From positions 1 through 64,000 of the forward strand of contig NZ_JAHRCU010000022.1 of NCBI RefSeq assembly GCF_019083995.1: a DNA stretch of 64,000 bases. The letters run 5' to 3'. Origin of the DNA: Roseococcus sp. SDR (GTDB taxonomy: Bacteria > Pseudomonadota > Alphaproteobacteria > Acetobacterales > Acetobacteraceae). Under the pieces are notes generated by a model, which had not been told where the DNA came from, made no database searches, and saw nothing but the letters and a program-made list of their open reading frames with translations. Both the position numbers and the translations under genes were made by a program. Shown in pieces: positions 19,621 to 29,138 of the stretch. Numbering within the stretch: the first letter of the stretch is position 1; each line of letters starts with the position of its first letter.

Positions 19621-21042
19621 TCACATCTCCAGCATCTTCCTGAGCAAGGTCACGTCCTCGGCGAAGGCCGGGTCCTCCGCCATCAGCTCCGTGATCTTGT
19701 TCACCGCGTGCAGCACGGTGGTGTGATCGCGGTTGCCGAAGCGCCGGCCGATCTCGGGCAGCGAGCGGGAGGTGAGCTGCTTGGCCAGGTACATCGCCAC
19801 CTGGCGCGGCCGCGCGACGGCACGGGAGCGGCGGGCCGAGGCCATCTCGGTCAGGCGGATGTTGTAGTGCTCGGCCACCTTGCGCTGGATGTCGTCGATC
19901 GAGAGGCGCTTGTCATGCGCGCGCAGGATGTCGGAGAGCACCTCGGGCACGGATTCCAGCGTCACCGGCCGCCCGAAGAGCTTGGCGTGGGCGACGACGC
20001 GGTTCAGCGCGCCCTCGAGGTCCCGCACGTTGGAGGCGATCTTGCGGGCCAGCAGCTCCTGCACGCGGGGCGGGACTTCCACGCCGGCAAGGCTCGCCTT
20101 GGACTGCAGGATGGAGAGGCGCAGCTCATAGGTCGTCGCGTGCAGATCGGCCACGATGCCACCCGAGAGGCGCGTGCGCAGGCGGTCCTCGATGCCGGAA
20201 AGGTCGTTCGGCGCCTTGTCGGCCGAGATGATGATCTGCTTGCCGGCGTCGATCAGCGCGTTGAAGGTGTGGAAGAACTCCTCCTGCGTGTTGTCCTTGC
20301 CGATCAGGAACTGCAGGTCGTCCACCATCAGCACATGGACGGAGCGCAGCTGCGTCTTGAACTCCATGGTGTTGTGGCTGCGGAGTGCCGCGATGAAGCG
20401 GTACATGAACTTCTCGGCCGACATGTAGGCGACGGAGAGGTTCGGATCGCGCTCGCGCAGCGACCACGCGATGGCGTGCATCAGATGCGTCTTGCCCAGG
20501 CCCACGCCGCCATAGAGGAAGAGCGGGTTGAAGCCGGCCTGGGCGGGCTTCTCGGCCACGCGGCGGGCGCAAGCGTGCGCGAATTCATTGGGCTTGCCGA
20601 CGACGAAGCTGTCGAAGGTGAAGCGGGGGTCGAGCGGCACGAGCCAGTCGTTCCGGACGGGCTCGGCTGGGGCGGCGGCGATGGTTGGCGCCAGGCTCTC
20701 GGCCAGCGGCGAAGCCTCGGCGACTTCCTGCTCGATCGCGGGCTTCTCGGCGCGGGAGGCCGCCTGCACGCGCAGCTCGACCAGGCGGATTCCGGGCATC
20801 TCAGCCTGGCAGAGCAGGCGCAGGCGATCGCCGTAATGGTCCCGCACCCAGTCCCGCAGGAAGCGGGTGGGAAGATGGATGAGGACGGCTTCACCCTCGA
20901 CCCCGGCCAGGCTCATCTGTCGCAGCCAGTTGCGGTACTCGACGTCACCCACCTCCTGGCGGAGGCGTGTGCGGACGCGGGCCCAGCAGGCGGCGATCTT
21001 TCCGGCATTGGGCGGGGGGGTGTCGCCCATTTCCTGATCCAT
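19621..21042 (-). CDS. dnaA: Chromosomal replication initiator DnaA
   Basis: The initiator ATPase that opens oriC. 473 residues: N-terminal DnaB-interaction domain (1-85), a variable linker (about 90-130), an AAA+ domain with Walker A GGVGLGKTH (178-186) and Walker B LMVDDLQ (238-244), and the C-terminal DNA-binding domain with GNRDHTTVLHA. The start MDQEMGDTPP at 21042 has AGGA upstream; a second in-frame ATG lies four codons on. The leader carries a GANTC site at 21127-21131. Confidence 0.97.
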   Translation of the reverse strand: MDQEMGDTPPPNAGKIAACWARVRTRLRQEVGDVEYRNWLRQMSLAGVEGEAVLIHLPTRFLRDWVRDHYGDRLRLLCQAEMPGIRLVELRVQAASRAEKPAIEQEVAEASPLAESLAPTIAAAPAEPVRNDWLVPLDPRFTFDSFVVGKPNEFAHACARRVAEKPAQAGFNPLFLYGGVGLGKTHLMHAIAWSLRERDPNLSVAYMSAEKFMYRFIAALRSHNTMEFKTQLRSVHVLMVDDLQFLIGKDNTQEEFFHTFNALIDAGKQIIISADKAPNDLSGIEDRLRTRLSGGIVADLHATTYELRLSILQSKASLAGVEVPPRVQELLARKIASNVRDLEGALNRVVAHAKLFGRPVTLESVPEVLSDILRAHDKRLSIDDIQRKVAEHYNIRLTEMASARRSRAVARPRQVAMYLAKQLTSRSLPEIGRRFGNRDHTTVLHAVNKITELMAEDPAFAEDVTLLRKMLEM

Positions 21043-21293
21043 CCCTGTCCTCAGTCTCTCAACGCGTTCCTCGGGGGAGGCCGCATATTGGTTGCTCGTT
21101 TTTGAGGGCGGGGCCGCCCGGTACTCGACTCTCGAAAACCCAACACCAGCCCGGCCGCCACGCTGCCTGAGCGTCGCGACAAGGGTTAAACGTTACCGCA
21201 AGTTTCAGCCGGGCTTGAAGCCGTTCAGGCGCGGTTTAAGAAAAACACGCCAAGTGTGACAAACAAGTCGCTATGCGATGACGTCCAACCACA
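21043..21293 (-). promoter_or_regulatory. dnaA: dnaA leader/promoter region with a GANTC site
   Basis: The gap between rpsT and dnaA totals 327 bp; this part lies past the rpsT terminator. It holds one CcrM-type site (GACTC at 21127-21131), about 85 bp before the dnaA ATG, and AT-richer segments (GGGTTAAACGTTACC near 21184, GGTTTAAGAAAAACAC near 21233) suited to promoter elements. No consensus DnaA boxes (TTATCCACA or close variants) were seen, so it is not called as oriC. The GANTC position recalls methylation control of dnaA in Caulobacter; this is inference. Confidence 0.5.
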
Positions 21294-21338
21294 AGAAAAA
21301 GCTCCGCCATGGGAAGAATAACCTTCCCTCGGCAGAGC
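21294..21338 (-). terminator. Rho-independent terminator of rpsT
   Basis: Read on the minus strand: an imperfect long stem (GCTCTGCC..GGGAAG / CTTCCC..GGCGGAGC) closed by a GTTATT loop and followed directly by TTTTTCTT. It lies 32 bp past the rpsT stop. Confidence 0.8.
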
Positions 21339-21369
21339 CGTTCCAATTATCGGTGGAGTATAAGCGCGA

Positions 21370-21645
21370 TCAGGCCGAGGCGGCGTTCAGCGCCTTGATG
21401 CGGGCCGAGAGGCGCGACATCTTGCGGGCGACCGTGTTGCGGTGGAGGACGCCCTTGGTCACGGCCGTCTGCATTTCGGGCTGGGCGGACTTGAACGCCT
21501 CGGCCGCCTGCGCCTTGTCGCCACCGGCGATCGCCAGCTCGACCTTGCGCAGGAAGGTGCGCACGCGCGAACGGTGCATGCGGTTGCGCTCGGTGCGCTT
21601 CTCGGTCTGGCGGATGCGCTTGCGCGCGGAAGCATTGTTGGCCAT
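21370..21645 (-). CDS. rpsT: 30S ribosomal protein S20
   Basis: 91 residues, starting [20 protein letters not shown], the standard S20 opening, with the basic helical body ([35 protein letters not shown]). It binds 16S rRNA in the small subunit. It lies between echA and dnaA, the usual alphaproteobacterial position, with its own terminator downstream. Confidence 0.96.
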   Translation of the reverse strand: MANNASARKRIRQTEKRTERNRMHRSRVRTFLRKVELAIAGGDKAQAAEAFKSAQPEMQTAVTKGVLHRNTVARKMSRLSARIKALNAASA

Positions 21646-21765
21646 GGGCGGTGTGGTGCGATCGCTGCTGGGGTGAATGACTGTAGGACGGAAGAGGCCG
21701 CCCGGGGAAGCGAGGGTCTAAGCCCGCGCTCCCTCATCGTCAAGACAGGAAGTGGGCGCGCGGCC

Positions 21766-22542
<777 letters not shown>

Positions 22543-22576
22543 GGCGTCCTCGTGTTTGGCGGCCGGAGCGGGCCGA

Positions 22577-23473
22577 TCAGCGTTGATGTTTCGGGCAATA
22601 GAAGGTGGATCGGCCCGACTGCACAAGCCGGGTGATCCCAGCGCAGCCGGGCGGGCCGGGACAGCGGGCGCAGGGCTGGCCGGCACGATCATAGACGTCG
22701 AAGCGCTCCTGGAAGACGCCCAGCTCGCCATCCGCCCGCACATAGTCCCGCAGGCTGGAGCCGCCCGCCGCGATGGCCTCTGTCAGCACGGAGGTGATGG
22801 CGGGCACCAGACGCTCGGCCCGGGCACCCGGGATGGTCGCGGCCAGCCGGCGGGGCGAGATGCCGGCGCGGTAGAGCGCCTCGCTCACATAGATGTTGCC
22901 GAGGCCGGCCACGACCTTCTGGTCGAGCAACGCGGCCTTGATGGGGGTGATCTTGCCGGAGAGCGCGGCCTCCAGCACCTCCACGGTGAAGCCAGGCTCC
23001 AGGGGCTCGGGGCCCAGGCCGGCGAGGAGCTTGTGGCTGTCCTCCGCCTCCCGGGCGATCAGGTCCACGCAGCCGAAGCGGCGGGGGTCCACGAAACCCA
23101 CGCGCCAGCCGCCCTCGGTCTCCATCACCAGGTGCTCATGCGCCTCGGGCGGCTGGTTGTGGCCGCGGGCGTCGCTGGCCAGGCCCTGGGGCGCCATGCG
23201 CGGGACGAAGGCGGCGTCGCGATGGCGGGCCACCATCCGGCCTGACATGCCGAGATGGATCAGCACGCTCTCCCGGCCATCGAGGCGCATCAGCATGTAT
23301 TTGCCGCGCCGCCGGAAGCCCGCCACGCGCGCCCCGGCAAGCGTGGTGGCGAGGCCGGCGGGGAAGGGCCAGCGCAGGCCGGCGCGGCGCGTCTCGGCAT
23401 GGCGGATCACCTGGCCGTCCAGCACGGAAGCGAGGCCCCGCATCACGGTCTCGACCTCGGGCAATTCGGGGAT
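22577..23473 (-). CDS. mutM: Formamidopyrimidine-DNA glycosylase, apparent ATC start
   Basis: Excises oxidised purines (8-oxoG, FapyG) and nicks the abasic site. The N-terminal catalytic block should be [10 protein letters not shown]; here the frame reads ATC-CCC-GAA-TTG-CCC-GAG, so the codon in the start position is ATC at 23471-23473, with AGGAGG exactly 5 nt upstream. The first ordinary start, TTG at 23464, would delete three conserved residues and leave the ribosome site 14 nt away. The C-terminal zinc finger is CARC...FYCPKHQR, with His in place of the usual last Cys. About 298 residues. Confidence 0.9.
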   Translation of the reverse strand: MPELPEVETVMRGLASVLDGQVIRHAETRRAGLRWPFPAGLATTLAGARVAGFRRRGKYMLMRLDGRESVLIHLGMSGRMVARHRDAAFVPRMAPQGLASDARGHNQPPEAHEHLVMETEGGWRVGFVDPRRFGCVDLIAREAEDSHKLLAGLGPEPLEPGFTVEVLEAALSGKITPIKAALLDQKVVAGLGNIYVSEALYRAGISPRRLAATIPGARAERLVPAITSVLTEAIAAGGSSLRDYVRADGELGVFQERFDVYDRAGQPCARCPGPPGCAGITRLVQSGRSTFYCPKHQR

Positions 23474-23538
23474 GGCCGCCTCCTCTTTCTGGCCTCCCCC
23501 GCATGGCAGATTCGCCCGGGGGCCGCTATACCCGCCCG

Positions 23539-24288
23539 ATGACCGAGACCCCCGAGACCACCGCCGATTTCGGCTTCCGCACCGTCGCCGCCGAGGAGAA
23601 GGCGGGCCTCGTGCGCGAGGTCTTCGACAGCGTGGCGCCCCGCTACGACGTGATGAACGACCTGATGTCGCTCGGCCTGCACCGGGCCTGGAAGCGCATC
23701 TTCGTCAACGCCATCCAGCCCCGGCCGGGCGAGACGCTGCTCGACCTCGCCGGCGGCACGGGGGACATCTCCTTCCTGGCGCTGGAGCGGGGTGCGGGGC
23801 GCGTCATCTGCTCGGACATCAATGCCGAGATGCTCTCGGTCGGCCAGTCGCGGGCGCTGAAGAAGGGGCTGGCGCGGGGCCTCTCCTTCCTCTGCGCCGA
23901 TGCCGAGCGCATCCCGCTGCCGGATATGAGCGTCGAGAAGGTCAGCATGGCCTTCGGGCTGCGCAACTGCACCGACAAGGATGCGGTGCTGCGCGAGGTG
24001 CGGCGCGTGCTGCGCCCCGGCGGACGCTTCCACTGCCTGGAGTTTTCCCGGCTTGAGGTGGCCGCGCTGGCACCGCTCTATGACGCCTGGTCCTTCAAGG
24101 CGCTGCCCGCGATCGGCGGGCGCATCGCGCAGGATGCCGAGAGCTACCGCTACCTCGCCGAGAGCATCCGCATGTTCCCCGACCAGGCGACGCTGGCCGG
24201 GATGATGACGGCGGCGGGGCTCGAGCGCGTGCAGCACCGCAATCTCTCGGGCGGCATCGTCGCCATTCACACGGGTTGGAGGCTGTAA
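23539..24288 (+). CDS. ubiE: Bifunctional demethylmenaquinone/2-methoxy-6-polyprenyl-benzoquinol methyltransferase
   Basis: SAM-dependent C-methylation in ubiquinone biosynthesis. 249 residues with UbiE hallmarks: [22 protein letters not shown], the SAM loop [29 protein letters not shown] and the C-terminal [18 protein letters not shown] at 23539; it reads divergently from mutM with 65 bp between. The usual ubiB partner does not follow; a thioesterase gene does. Confidence 0.96.
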   Translation: MTETPETTADFGFRTVAAEEKAGLVREVFDSVAPRYDVMNDLMSLGLHRAWKRIFVNAIQPRPGETLLDLAGGTGDISFLALERGAGRVICSDINAEMLSVGQSRALKKGLARGLSFLCADAERIPLPDMSVEKVSMAFGLRNCTDKDAVLREVRRVLRPGGRFHCLEFSRLEVAALAPLYDAWSFKALPAIGGRIAQDAESYRYLAESIRMFPDQATLAGMMTAAGLERVQHRNLSGGIVAIHTGWRL

Positions 24289-24344
24289 CATCATGGCGCC
24301 GATTCACGTCTCCGGGCTGCGCCCTTCAACGATCGGAGCCTGAC

Positions 24345-24773
24345 ATGCCCCAAAAAGACCTCCAGGCTCGCATCGAGGCGAGCTTCGCGCAGCAGGGGCT
24401 GATGCGTGTGATCGAGGCGCGCATCGCCGAGGTCTCGCCCGGCCGCTGCGTGATCGAAGCGCCCTTCCGCAAGACGATGACGCAGCAGCAGGGTTTTCTC
24501 CACGCGGGCGTCCTCACCACCCTCGCCGACAATGCCTGCGGCTACGCGACCCTCTCCCTGCTGCCGCCGGGGCAGGAGGTGCTGACGGCGGAGTTGAAGG
24601 TCAACTTCCTGCGCCCCGCACGCGGCGTGCTCGCCATCGCCCGCGCCGAGGTTCTGAAGCTCGGCCGCACGCTCACCGTGGCCCGCGCCGAAGTCTGGAT
24701 GCGCGGCGAGGATGGGGCGGAAAGCCTCTGCGCCGCGATGCAGGCGACGCTGGTTCCCTCGCTGACCGGCTGA
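24345..24773 (+). CDS. PaaI-type hotdog thioesterase
   Basis: 142 residues of single hotdog fold. The active-site helix TQQQGFLHAGVLTTLADNACGYA carries the conserved His-Ala-Gly followed by Asp, and the next strand is VLTAELKVNFLRPARG, as in PaaI/YdiI-like acyl-CoA thioesterases. ATG at 24345 has GGAG 6 nt upstream. The stop shares one base with the aroE start (TGATG), so the two are translationally coupled. The substrate is unknown. Confidence 0.88.
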   Translation: MPQKDLQARIEASFAQQGLMRVIEARIAEVSPGRCVIEAPFRKTMTQQQGFLHAGVLTTLADNACGYATLSLLPPGQEVLTAELKVNFLRPARGVLAIARAEVLKLGRTLTVARAEVWMRGEDGAESLCAAMQATLVPSLTG

Positions 24774-25594
24774 TGCTGACCGGCAAGGCCCTGCTGGCGG
24801 GGGTGGCGGGCTGGCCCGTCTCCCATTCGCGCTCGCCCTTGCTGCATGGCACCTGGATCGCGCGGCATGGGCTGGATGCGGCCTATGTGCCCCTGCCCAT
24901 CGCGCCCGAGAATTTTCCGACCGCCGTGCGGGGCCTGATGGCGGCCGGGTTTCGCGGCATGAACGTCACCATTCCGCACAAGGAGGCCGCCTTCGCGGTC
25001 TGCGACGAGGTGCTGCCGCGCGCGCATCGCGCGGGCGCGGTGAACACGCTGGTCTTCCGCGACGGACGGATCATCGGTGATTGCACGGATGGCTTCGGCT
25101 TCCTGGCCTCCCTGCCCGGCTATGACCCCAGGCGCGGCCCGGCGGTGATCCTGGGCGCGGGCGGTGCCGCGCGTGCCATCGCCGCCGCGCTGCTCGATGC
25201 GGGCTGCCCGCATCTGACGCTGGTGAACCGCACGCCGGAGCGCGCCCTGGCGCTGGCGCAGGCCCTCGGCGGGCCGGTGCATGTCAGCGCCACGCCGCCG
25301 CTGGAAGGTGCGGCGCTGCTGGTGAACGGCACGAGCCTCGGCATGGCCGGCCAGCCGCCACTGGAGCTGGACCTCTCCCCCCTGCCCGCGCATGCGACGG
25401 TGGCGGACATCGTCTATGTGCCGCTGGAGACGAAGCTGCTCGCCGCCGCGCGCGCGCGCGGCCTGACCGGCGTGGACGGGTTGGGGATGCTGCTGCACCA
25501 GGCGCGACCGGGCTTCGAGGCCTGGTTCGGCGTGGCCCCCGTGGTGGACGAGGAGCTGCGCCGCATCGTGGCAGCGGACATTCCGCCGCGATGA
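24773..25594 (+). CDS. aroE: Shikimate dehydrogenase
   Basis: NADPH-dependent reduction of 3-dehydroshikimate to shikimate. 273 residues; GWPVSHSRSPLLHG binds shikimate, NVTIPHK carries the catalytic Lys70, and GDCTDGFGF the partner Asp106. The Rossmann loop is VILGAGGAARAIAAAL and the NADP-binding cluster LVNRTPERA. It starts within the upstream stop codon and is followed by coaE after 10 bp, forming a thioesterase-aroE-coaE-dnaQ-ridA run. Confidence 0.95.
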   Translation: MLTGKALLAGVAGWPVSHSRSPLLHGTWIARHGLDAAYVPLPIAPENFPTAVRGLMAAGFRGMNVTIPHKEAAFAVCDEVLPRAHRAGAVNTLVFRDGRIIGDCTDGFGFLASLPGYDPRRGPAVILGAGGAARAIAAALLDAGCPHLTLVNRTPERALALAQALGGPVHVSATPPLEGAALLVNGTSLGMAGQPPLELDLSPLPAHATVADIVYVPLETKLLAAARARGLTGVDGLGMLLHQARPGFEAWFGVAPVVDEELRRIVAADIPPR

Positions 25595-25604
25595 AGATCC
25601 CATC

Positions 25605-26198
25605 ATGAAAGTTTGGGGCCTCACCGGCAGCATCGGCATGGGCAAGTCCACCGCCGCCCGGGCCTTCCAGCGCCTCCGCGTGCCGGTCTTCGACGCCGAT
25701 GCGGCGGTGCATGCGCTGCAGGCCAAGGGCGGCCGCGCCGTGCGGCCCATCGCCCGCGCCTTCCCGGGCAGCGAGCGCGACGGTGCCACCGACCGTGAAG
25801 TCCTGCGCCGCGCCGTGCTCGGCCAGCCCGAGGCGCTGAAGCGGCTGGAGCGCATCATCCATCCGCTGGTGCGCGACGAGCAGGCGCGCTTCCTCAAGCG
25901 CTGGCGCGGGCGCGGCGCGCGGCTCGTCGTGCTCGACATCCCGCTGCTCTACGAGACGCGGCGGGACCTTCGGGAATTCGACAAGATCCTGGTCGTCTCG
26001 GCGCCCGCCGCCGTGCAGCGCCGCCGCGTGCTGCTGCGCCCCGGCATGACCGAGGCGCGGTTGAACGCGATCCTCGCGCGCCAGATGCCCGATGCGGAGA
26101 AGCGCCGCCGCGCCGATAGGGTGATCCGCACCGGCCTCTCGCGACACCACGCGCAGGCCGCGGTGCGGCAGCTCGTTCGGGAGATGCGCGATGCGTGA
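25605..26198 (+). CDS. coaE: Dephospho-CoA kinase
   Basis: Last step of coenzyme A synthesis, phosphorylating dephospho-CoA. 197 residues with P-loop GSIGMGKST (8-16), VFDADAAVHAL for CoA binding, and HPLVRDEQARFL. ATG at 25605 sits 10 bp after aroE. Its 3' end overlaps dnaQ by 8 bp. Confidence 0.95.
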   Translation: MKVWGLTGSIGMGKSTAARAFQRLRVPVFDADAAVHALQAKGGRAVRPIARAFPGSERDGATDREVLRRAVLGQPEALKRLERIIHPLVRDEQARFLKRWRGRGARLVVLDIPLLYETRRDLREFDKILVVSAPAAVQRRRVLLRPGMTEARLNAILARQMPDAEKRRRADRVIRTGLSRHHAQAAVRQLVREMRDA

Positions 26199-26868
26199 GA
26201 TCGTCCTCGACACCGAGACCACCGGTTTCGAGCCACTCGAAGGCCATCGCGTCATCGAGGTCGCGGCGATCGAGATCGTAAACCTCATGCCCACGGGCAA
26301 GGTGTTCCACACGCTGGTGGACCCGGAGCGCGACGTGCCGCCGGAAGCCACCCGCGTGCATGGCTTCACCCGCGCGGACCTCGAAGGAAAGCCGCGCTTC
26401 GCCGAGATCGCGGATGCGATGCTGGAGTTCCTGGCGGATTCCCCCATCGTCGCGCACAACGCGCCCTTCGATTTCAAGCACCTGGATGCGGAGCTGTTCC
26501 GCGCCAAGCGGCCGACGCTTGATCCGAAGCGCATGGTGGACAGCCTGGCGCTGGCGCGCGTCGCCTTCCCCGGCGCGCAGAACAGCCTGGATGCGCTGTG
26601 CCGCCGCTACAACATCGATCTCTCGCAGCGCACGACGCACAACGCGCTGCTCGACGTGAAGCTGCTGGCCGAGGTCTATCTGGAGCTGAAGGGCGGGCGG
26701 CAGCCTGGCCTCGTGCTGGGCGCGGCCCCCGTCGTGCAGACCATCCTGCGCGAGGCCGGCGCGCCGCGCACACCGCGCCCCATGCAGCCGACGGCCGAGC
26801 AGGAGGAGGCCTTCGAAGCCTTCCTCGGCAAGCTGAAGGAACCACTCTGGAAGAAGCTGGAGCCGTAA
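26191..26868 (+). CDS. dnaQ: DNA polymerase III epsilon subunit (3'-5' exonuclease)
   Basis: Proofreading exonuclease of the replicative polymerase. 225 residues with a complete DEDDh active site: D7 and E9 (LDTETTG), D94 (HNAPFDFKHLD), H150 and D155 (RTTHNALLDVKLLAEVY). The C-terminal tail (PTAEQEEAFEAFLGKL) probably contacts the alpha subunit. The overlap with coaE indicates one transcript. Confidence 0.95.
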   Translation: MREIVLDTETTGFEPLEGHRVIEVAAIEIVNLMPTGKVFHTLVDPERDVPPEATRVHGFTRADLEGKPRFAEIADAMLEFLADSPIVAHNAPFDFKHLDAELFRAKRPTLDPKRMVDSLALARVAFPGAQNSLDALCRRYNIDLSQRTTHNALLDVKLLAEVYLELKGGRQPGLVLGAAPVVQTILREAGAPRTPRPMQPTAEQEEAFEAFLGKLKEPLWKKLEP

Positions 26869-26883
26869 TCCGGGGAGAGAGCC

Positions 26884-27288
26884 GTGAGCGCCACCGAATA
26901 CCCGCCCGTGCCCGGGCTGCTGAAGACGCCCTCCTATTCGCATGTCGCCGTCGCCTCGGGGGCCAGGACCATCTACCTCGCCGGGCAGGTCCCGGCCGAT
27001 GCCGAGGGCAGGCTGGTGGGCGGCACGGACCTCGAGGCCCAGGCGACGCAGGTGATGGAGAATATCGGCACGGCGCTGGCCGCGGCCGGCGCCAGCTTCG
27101 CCGATGTGGTGAAGATCACCACCTATGTCGTGGACTACAAGCCGGAACACCGCGCCCTCATCAGCGCGGTGCGCGCCAAATTCTTCGGCGACCGGGCCGC
27201 GCCGCCCGCGAGCACGCTGCTCGGCGTCGCGGCGCTGGCCTCACCGGATTGGCTCATCGAGATCGAGGCGGTCGCGGTCGTGGGATGA
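26884..27288 (+). CDS. RidA/YjgF family protein
   Basis: 134 residues of the RidA fold, which hydrolyses reactive enamine/imine intermediates. Contains YSHVAVASGARTIYLAGQVP, VMENIGTALAAAGASFADVVKITTYV and the end motif STLLGVAALASPDWLIEIEAVA. The canonical Arg before the VxxLA motif is absent: the segment reads APPASTLLGV, so it is a RidA relative rather than a strict RidA. GTG at 26884 follows GGGGAGAG. It is the last gene of the ubiE-side run. Confidence 0.88.
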   Translation: MSATEYPPVPGLLKTPSYSHVAVASGARTIYLAGQVPADAEGRLVGGTDLEAQATQVMENIGTALAAAGASFADVVKITTYVVDYKPEHRALISAVRAKFFGDRAAPPASTLLGVAALASPDWLIEIEAVAVVG

Positions 27289-27292
27289 GGCG

Positions 27293-27940
27293 TCAGGGCG
27301 GGGCGTCGAACCGGGCCGTGGTGGCATGGCCCGGCATGGTCGCGCCCTCGCCCCGCCAGAGCATCCGGGCGCAATCCCACAGGATGCGCAGATCACCCGC
27401 GAAGGTGATGCGCTCGACATAGCGCGCATCCCACTCCAGCCGCTCCTCCCAGGGCACGCGGTTGCGCCCCTTGGACTGCGCGAGGCCGCACAGGCCCGGC
27501 CGGACCAGCAGCCGCGTCGCCTGGCGCGGCGTGTAGCGCGGGCCGTATTCCGGCAGCAGCGGCCGCGGCCCCACCAGGCTCATCCGGCCGCTCAGCACCT
27601 GGAACAGCTGCGGCAACTCGTCCAGCGCGGAGGCGCGCAATGCCCGGCCCAGCGGACCCAGCCGGGCGGCGTCGCCCCCGGCCCCATCTTCCATGCTGCG
27701 CAATTTCACGAGGCGGAAGGGGACGCCGTCGCGGCCCGCCCGCCATTGCCGGAACAGCACCGGCCGGCCGAGCCGCAACCGGACCGCCAGCGCCGTGCCG
27801 GCGAGCAGCGGGAGCCCCAGCGCCAGCAGCAAGATCGCCCCCACGATGTCGAAGCCGCGCTTGCCCCAGCGTGCATAGGCGCCGTGCGCATGGGCCCCAC
27901 GCCCAAAGGCCCCGCGCCCAAAGGCCCCACGCTCAGGCAT
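27293..27940 (-). CDS. Initiating sugar (phosphoglycosyl) transferase
   Basis: 215 residues of the bacterial sugar transferase family that loads the first sugar-phosphate onto undecaprenyl phosphate. One N-terminal hydrophobic helix (FDIVGAILLLALGLPLLAG), then the cytosolic domain with VKLRSM, DELPQLFQVLSGRMSLVGP and RPLLPEY. ATG at 27940 has GAGG upstream and overlaps the wzy-like stop by 8 nt. The first about 25 residues are an unusual run of GAFGR/GAHAH/GAYAR pentapeptides encoded by near-identical 15-bp units. It is the last gene of a three-gene polysaccharide operon. Confidence 0.9.
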   Translation of the reverse strand: MPERGAFGRGAFGRGAHAHGAYARWGKRGFDIVGAILLLALGLPLLAGTALAVRLRLGRPVLFRQWRAGRDGVPFRLVKLRSMEDGAGGDAARLGPLGRALRASALDELPQLFQVLSGRMSLVGPRPLLPEYGPRYTPRQATRLLVRPGLCGLAQSKGRNRVPWEERLEWDARYVERITFAGDLRILWDCARMLWRGEGATMPGHATTARFDAPP

Positions 27941-29138
27941 CGCGCGCCTCGAGGCCGAGTGAGAGGGCAAGGCCCAGCGCGAACCAGACCATGCGGTTGC
28001 CGAGGTCGGTCGAGACCATGGCCGTCATCGCGACCGGCAGGGTCAGCGCCAGGATCAGCGCGGCACGGTCGGGCGCCACGCGCGGCAGGCGCGTGAGCGC
28101 CAGCAGGGCCGCGCCGCCGAAGGCCGCGAGCCAGAGGATGAGGCCCACCGCGCCGCCTTCGACCAACGCCTCGATCGCGTGGTTGTGCGGGTGCAGGCCG
28201 CGATCCTGCCCGACGCCGATGGCGGGCGGAAACCCGCCCGGGCCGAGGCCCATGACGCCACCCAGGCGCCAGGCCTCGCCCCAGAGGATCTCGCGCGCCG
28301 AATCTTGCCCGCCATCGGGGCGGAAGAGGCGCTCCAGCGTGGCGAGATCCTCGGCCCGGCCCGGATCGAGCAGCAGCAGGCCGAGGCCCATCGCGCCTCC
28401 GGCCGCGACCAGGGCGACCCAGCCGACAGCCGGCGCCACGCGGCCCTGCAGCAGCCAGCGCAGGGCCGGCGCCAGCGCCACCACCGCCACCAGTTCCAGC
28501 AGCGCCGCCCGCCCGCCCGGCAGCAGCACCCCCACCCCGAGGCCCAGCAGAACCGCGAGCCAGACGAGCACGCCCCAGCCTCGCGCCGCCGTGGCCCGGA
28601 GCGCGACGAGGCCCGCCGCGCAGGCGATCGCGAGGCCGGCCACCTGGTACTGCACCCGGACGCGCGACGGGTCCGCCCCCACCTGGCCGCCCAGCACCAC
28701 GGCGTCGGTCGCCAGCCCCCAGGCGATGGAGGCGGCGACGAAGACGCCGAGCCCGATCACCGCCACGGCGAAGACGCGCCGTGCCGCCGGATCGGCGCCG
28801 ATCAGCAGGCCCAGCGCCAGCATGAGCGGCCCGGCCAGCACGATCTCCGGCAGGCGGTCCGCGACCCCCTCGCCCCAGGGGCTCCAGGCGGCGGCCAGCA
28901 CCCACCAGGCCCAGAGCAGGCCACAGGCCGCGAGCGGCGGCCCCAGCGCGCGCGACAGCTGCCAGGCGCGGCCGAGCAGCAGCAGCGGAAGCAGGCCCAG
29001 CAGCGCGAGCAGGGCCAGCAGGGTGATGTCGAAGGGCAGGGCCGCCACCGCCTGGGTGGATTTCAGCGCGCCGGCGAAATGCAGCACGGCGCCGGCCAGG
29101 CCGGCCAGCGCGGCGAAGAGCGGCGCCGTCCGGATCAT
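27933..29138 (-). CDS. O-antigen polymerase/ligase family membrane protein (Wzy-C)
   Basis: 401 residues with about 10-12 predicted membrane helices. The Wzy-C/O-antigen ligase motif is visible in the large periplasmic loop region: RLGGVMGLGPGGFP and LHPHNHAIEALVEGGAVG. It is likely to polymerise or ligate the polysaccharide repeat at the outer face of the inner membrane. Its start overlaps the wzz-like stop by 4 nt and its stop overlaps the sugar transferase start. Confidence 0.86.
   Translation of the reverse strand: MIRTAPLFAALAGLAGAVLHFAGALKSTQAVAALPFDITLLALLALLGLLPLLLLGRAWQLSRALGPPLAACGLLWAWWVLAAAWSPWGEGVADRLPEIVLAGPLMLALGLLIGADPAARRVFAVAVIGLGVFVAASIAWGLATDAVVLGGQVGADPSRVRVQYQVAGLAIACAAGLVALRATAARGWGVLVWLAVLLGLGVGVLLPGGRAALLELVAVVALAPALRWLLQGRVAPAVGWVALVAAGGAMGLGLLLLDPGRAEDLATLERLFRPDGGQDSAREILWGEAWRLGGVMGLGPGGFPPAIGVGQDRGLHPHNHAIEALVEGGAVGLILWLAAFGGAALLALTRLPRVAPDRAALILALTLPVAMTAMVSTDLGNRMVWFALGLALSLGLEARDA

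Noticed and set aside
21043-21369. oriC beside dnaA
   Set aside because: No clustered DnaA boxes of the TTATCCACA type were seen and AT-rich DUE-like sequence is limited; the origin is probably elsewhere.
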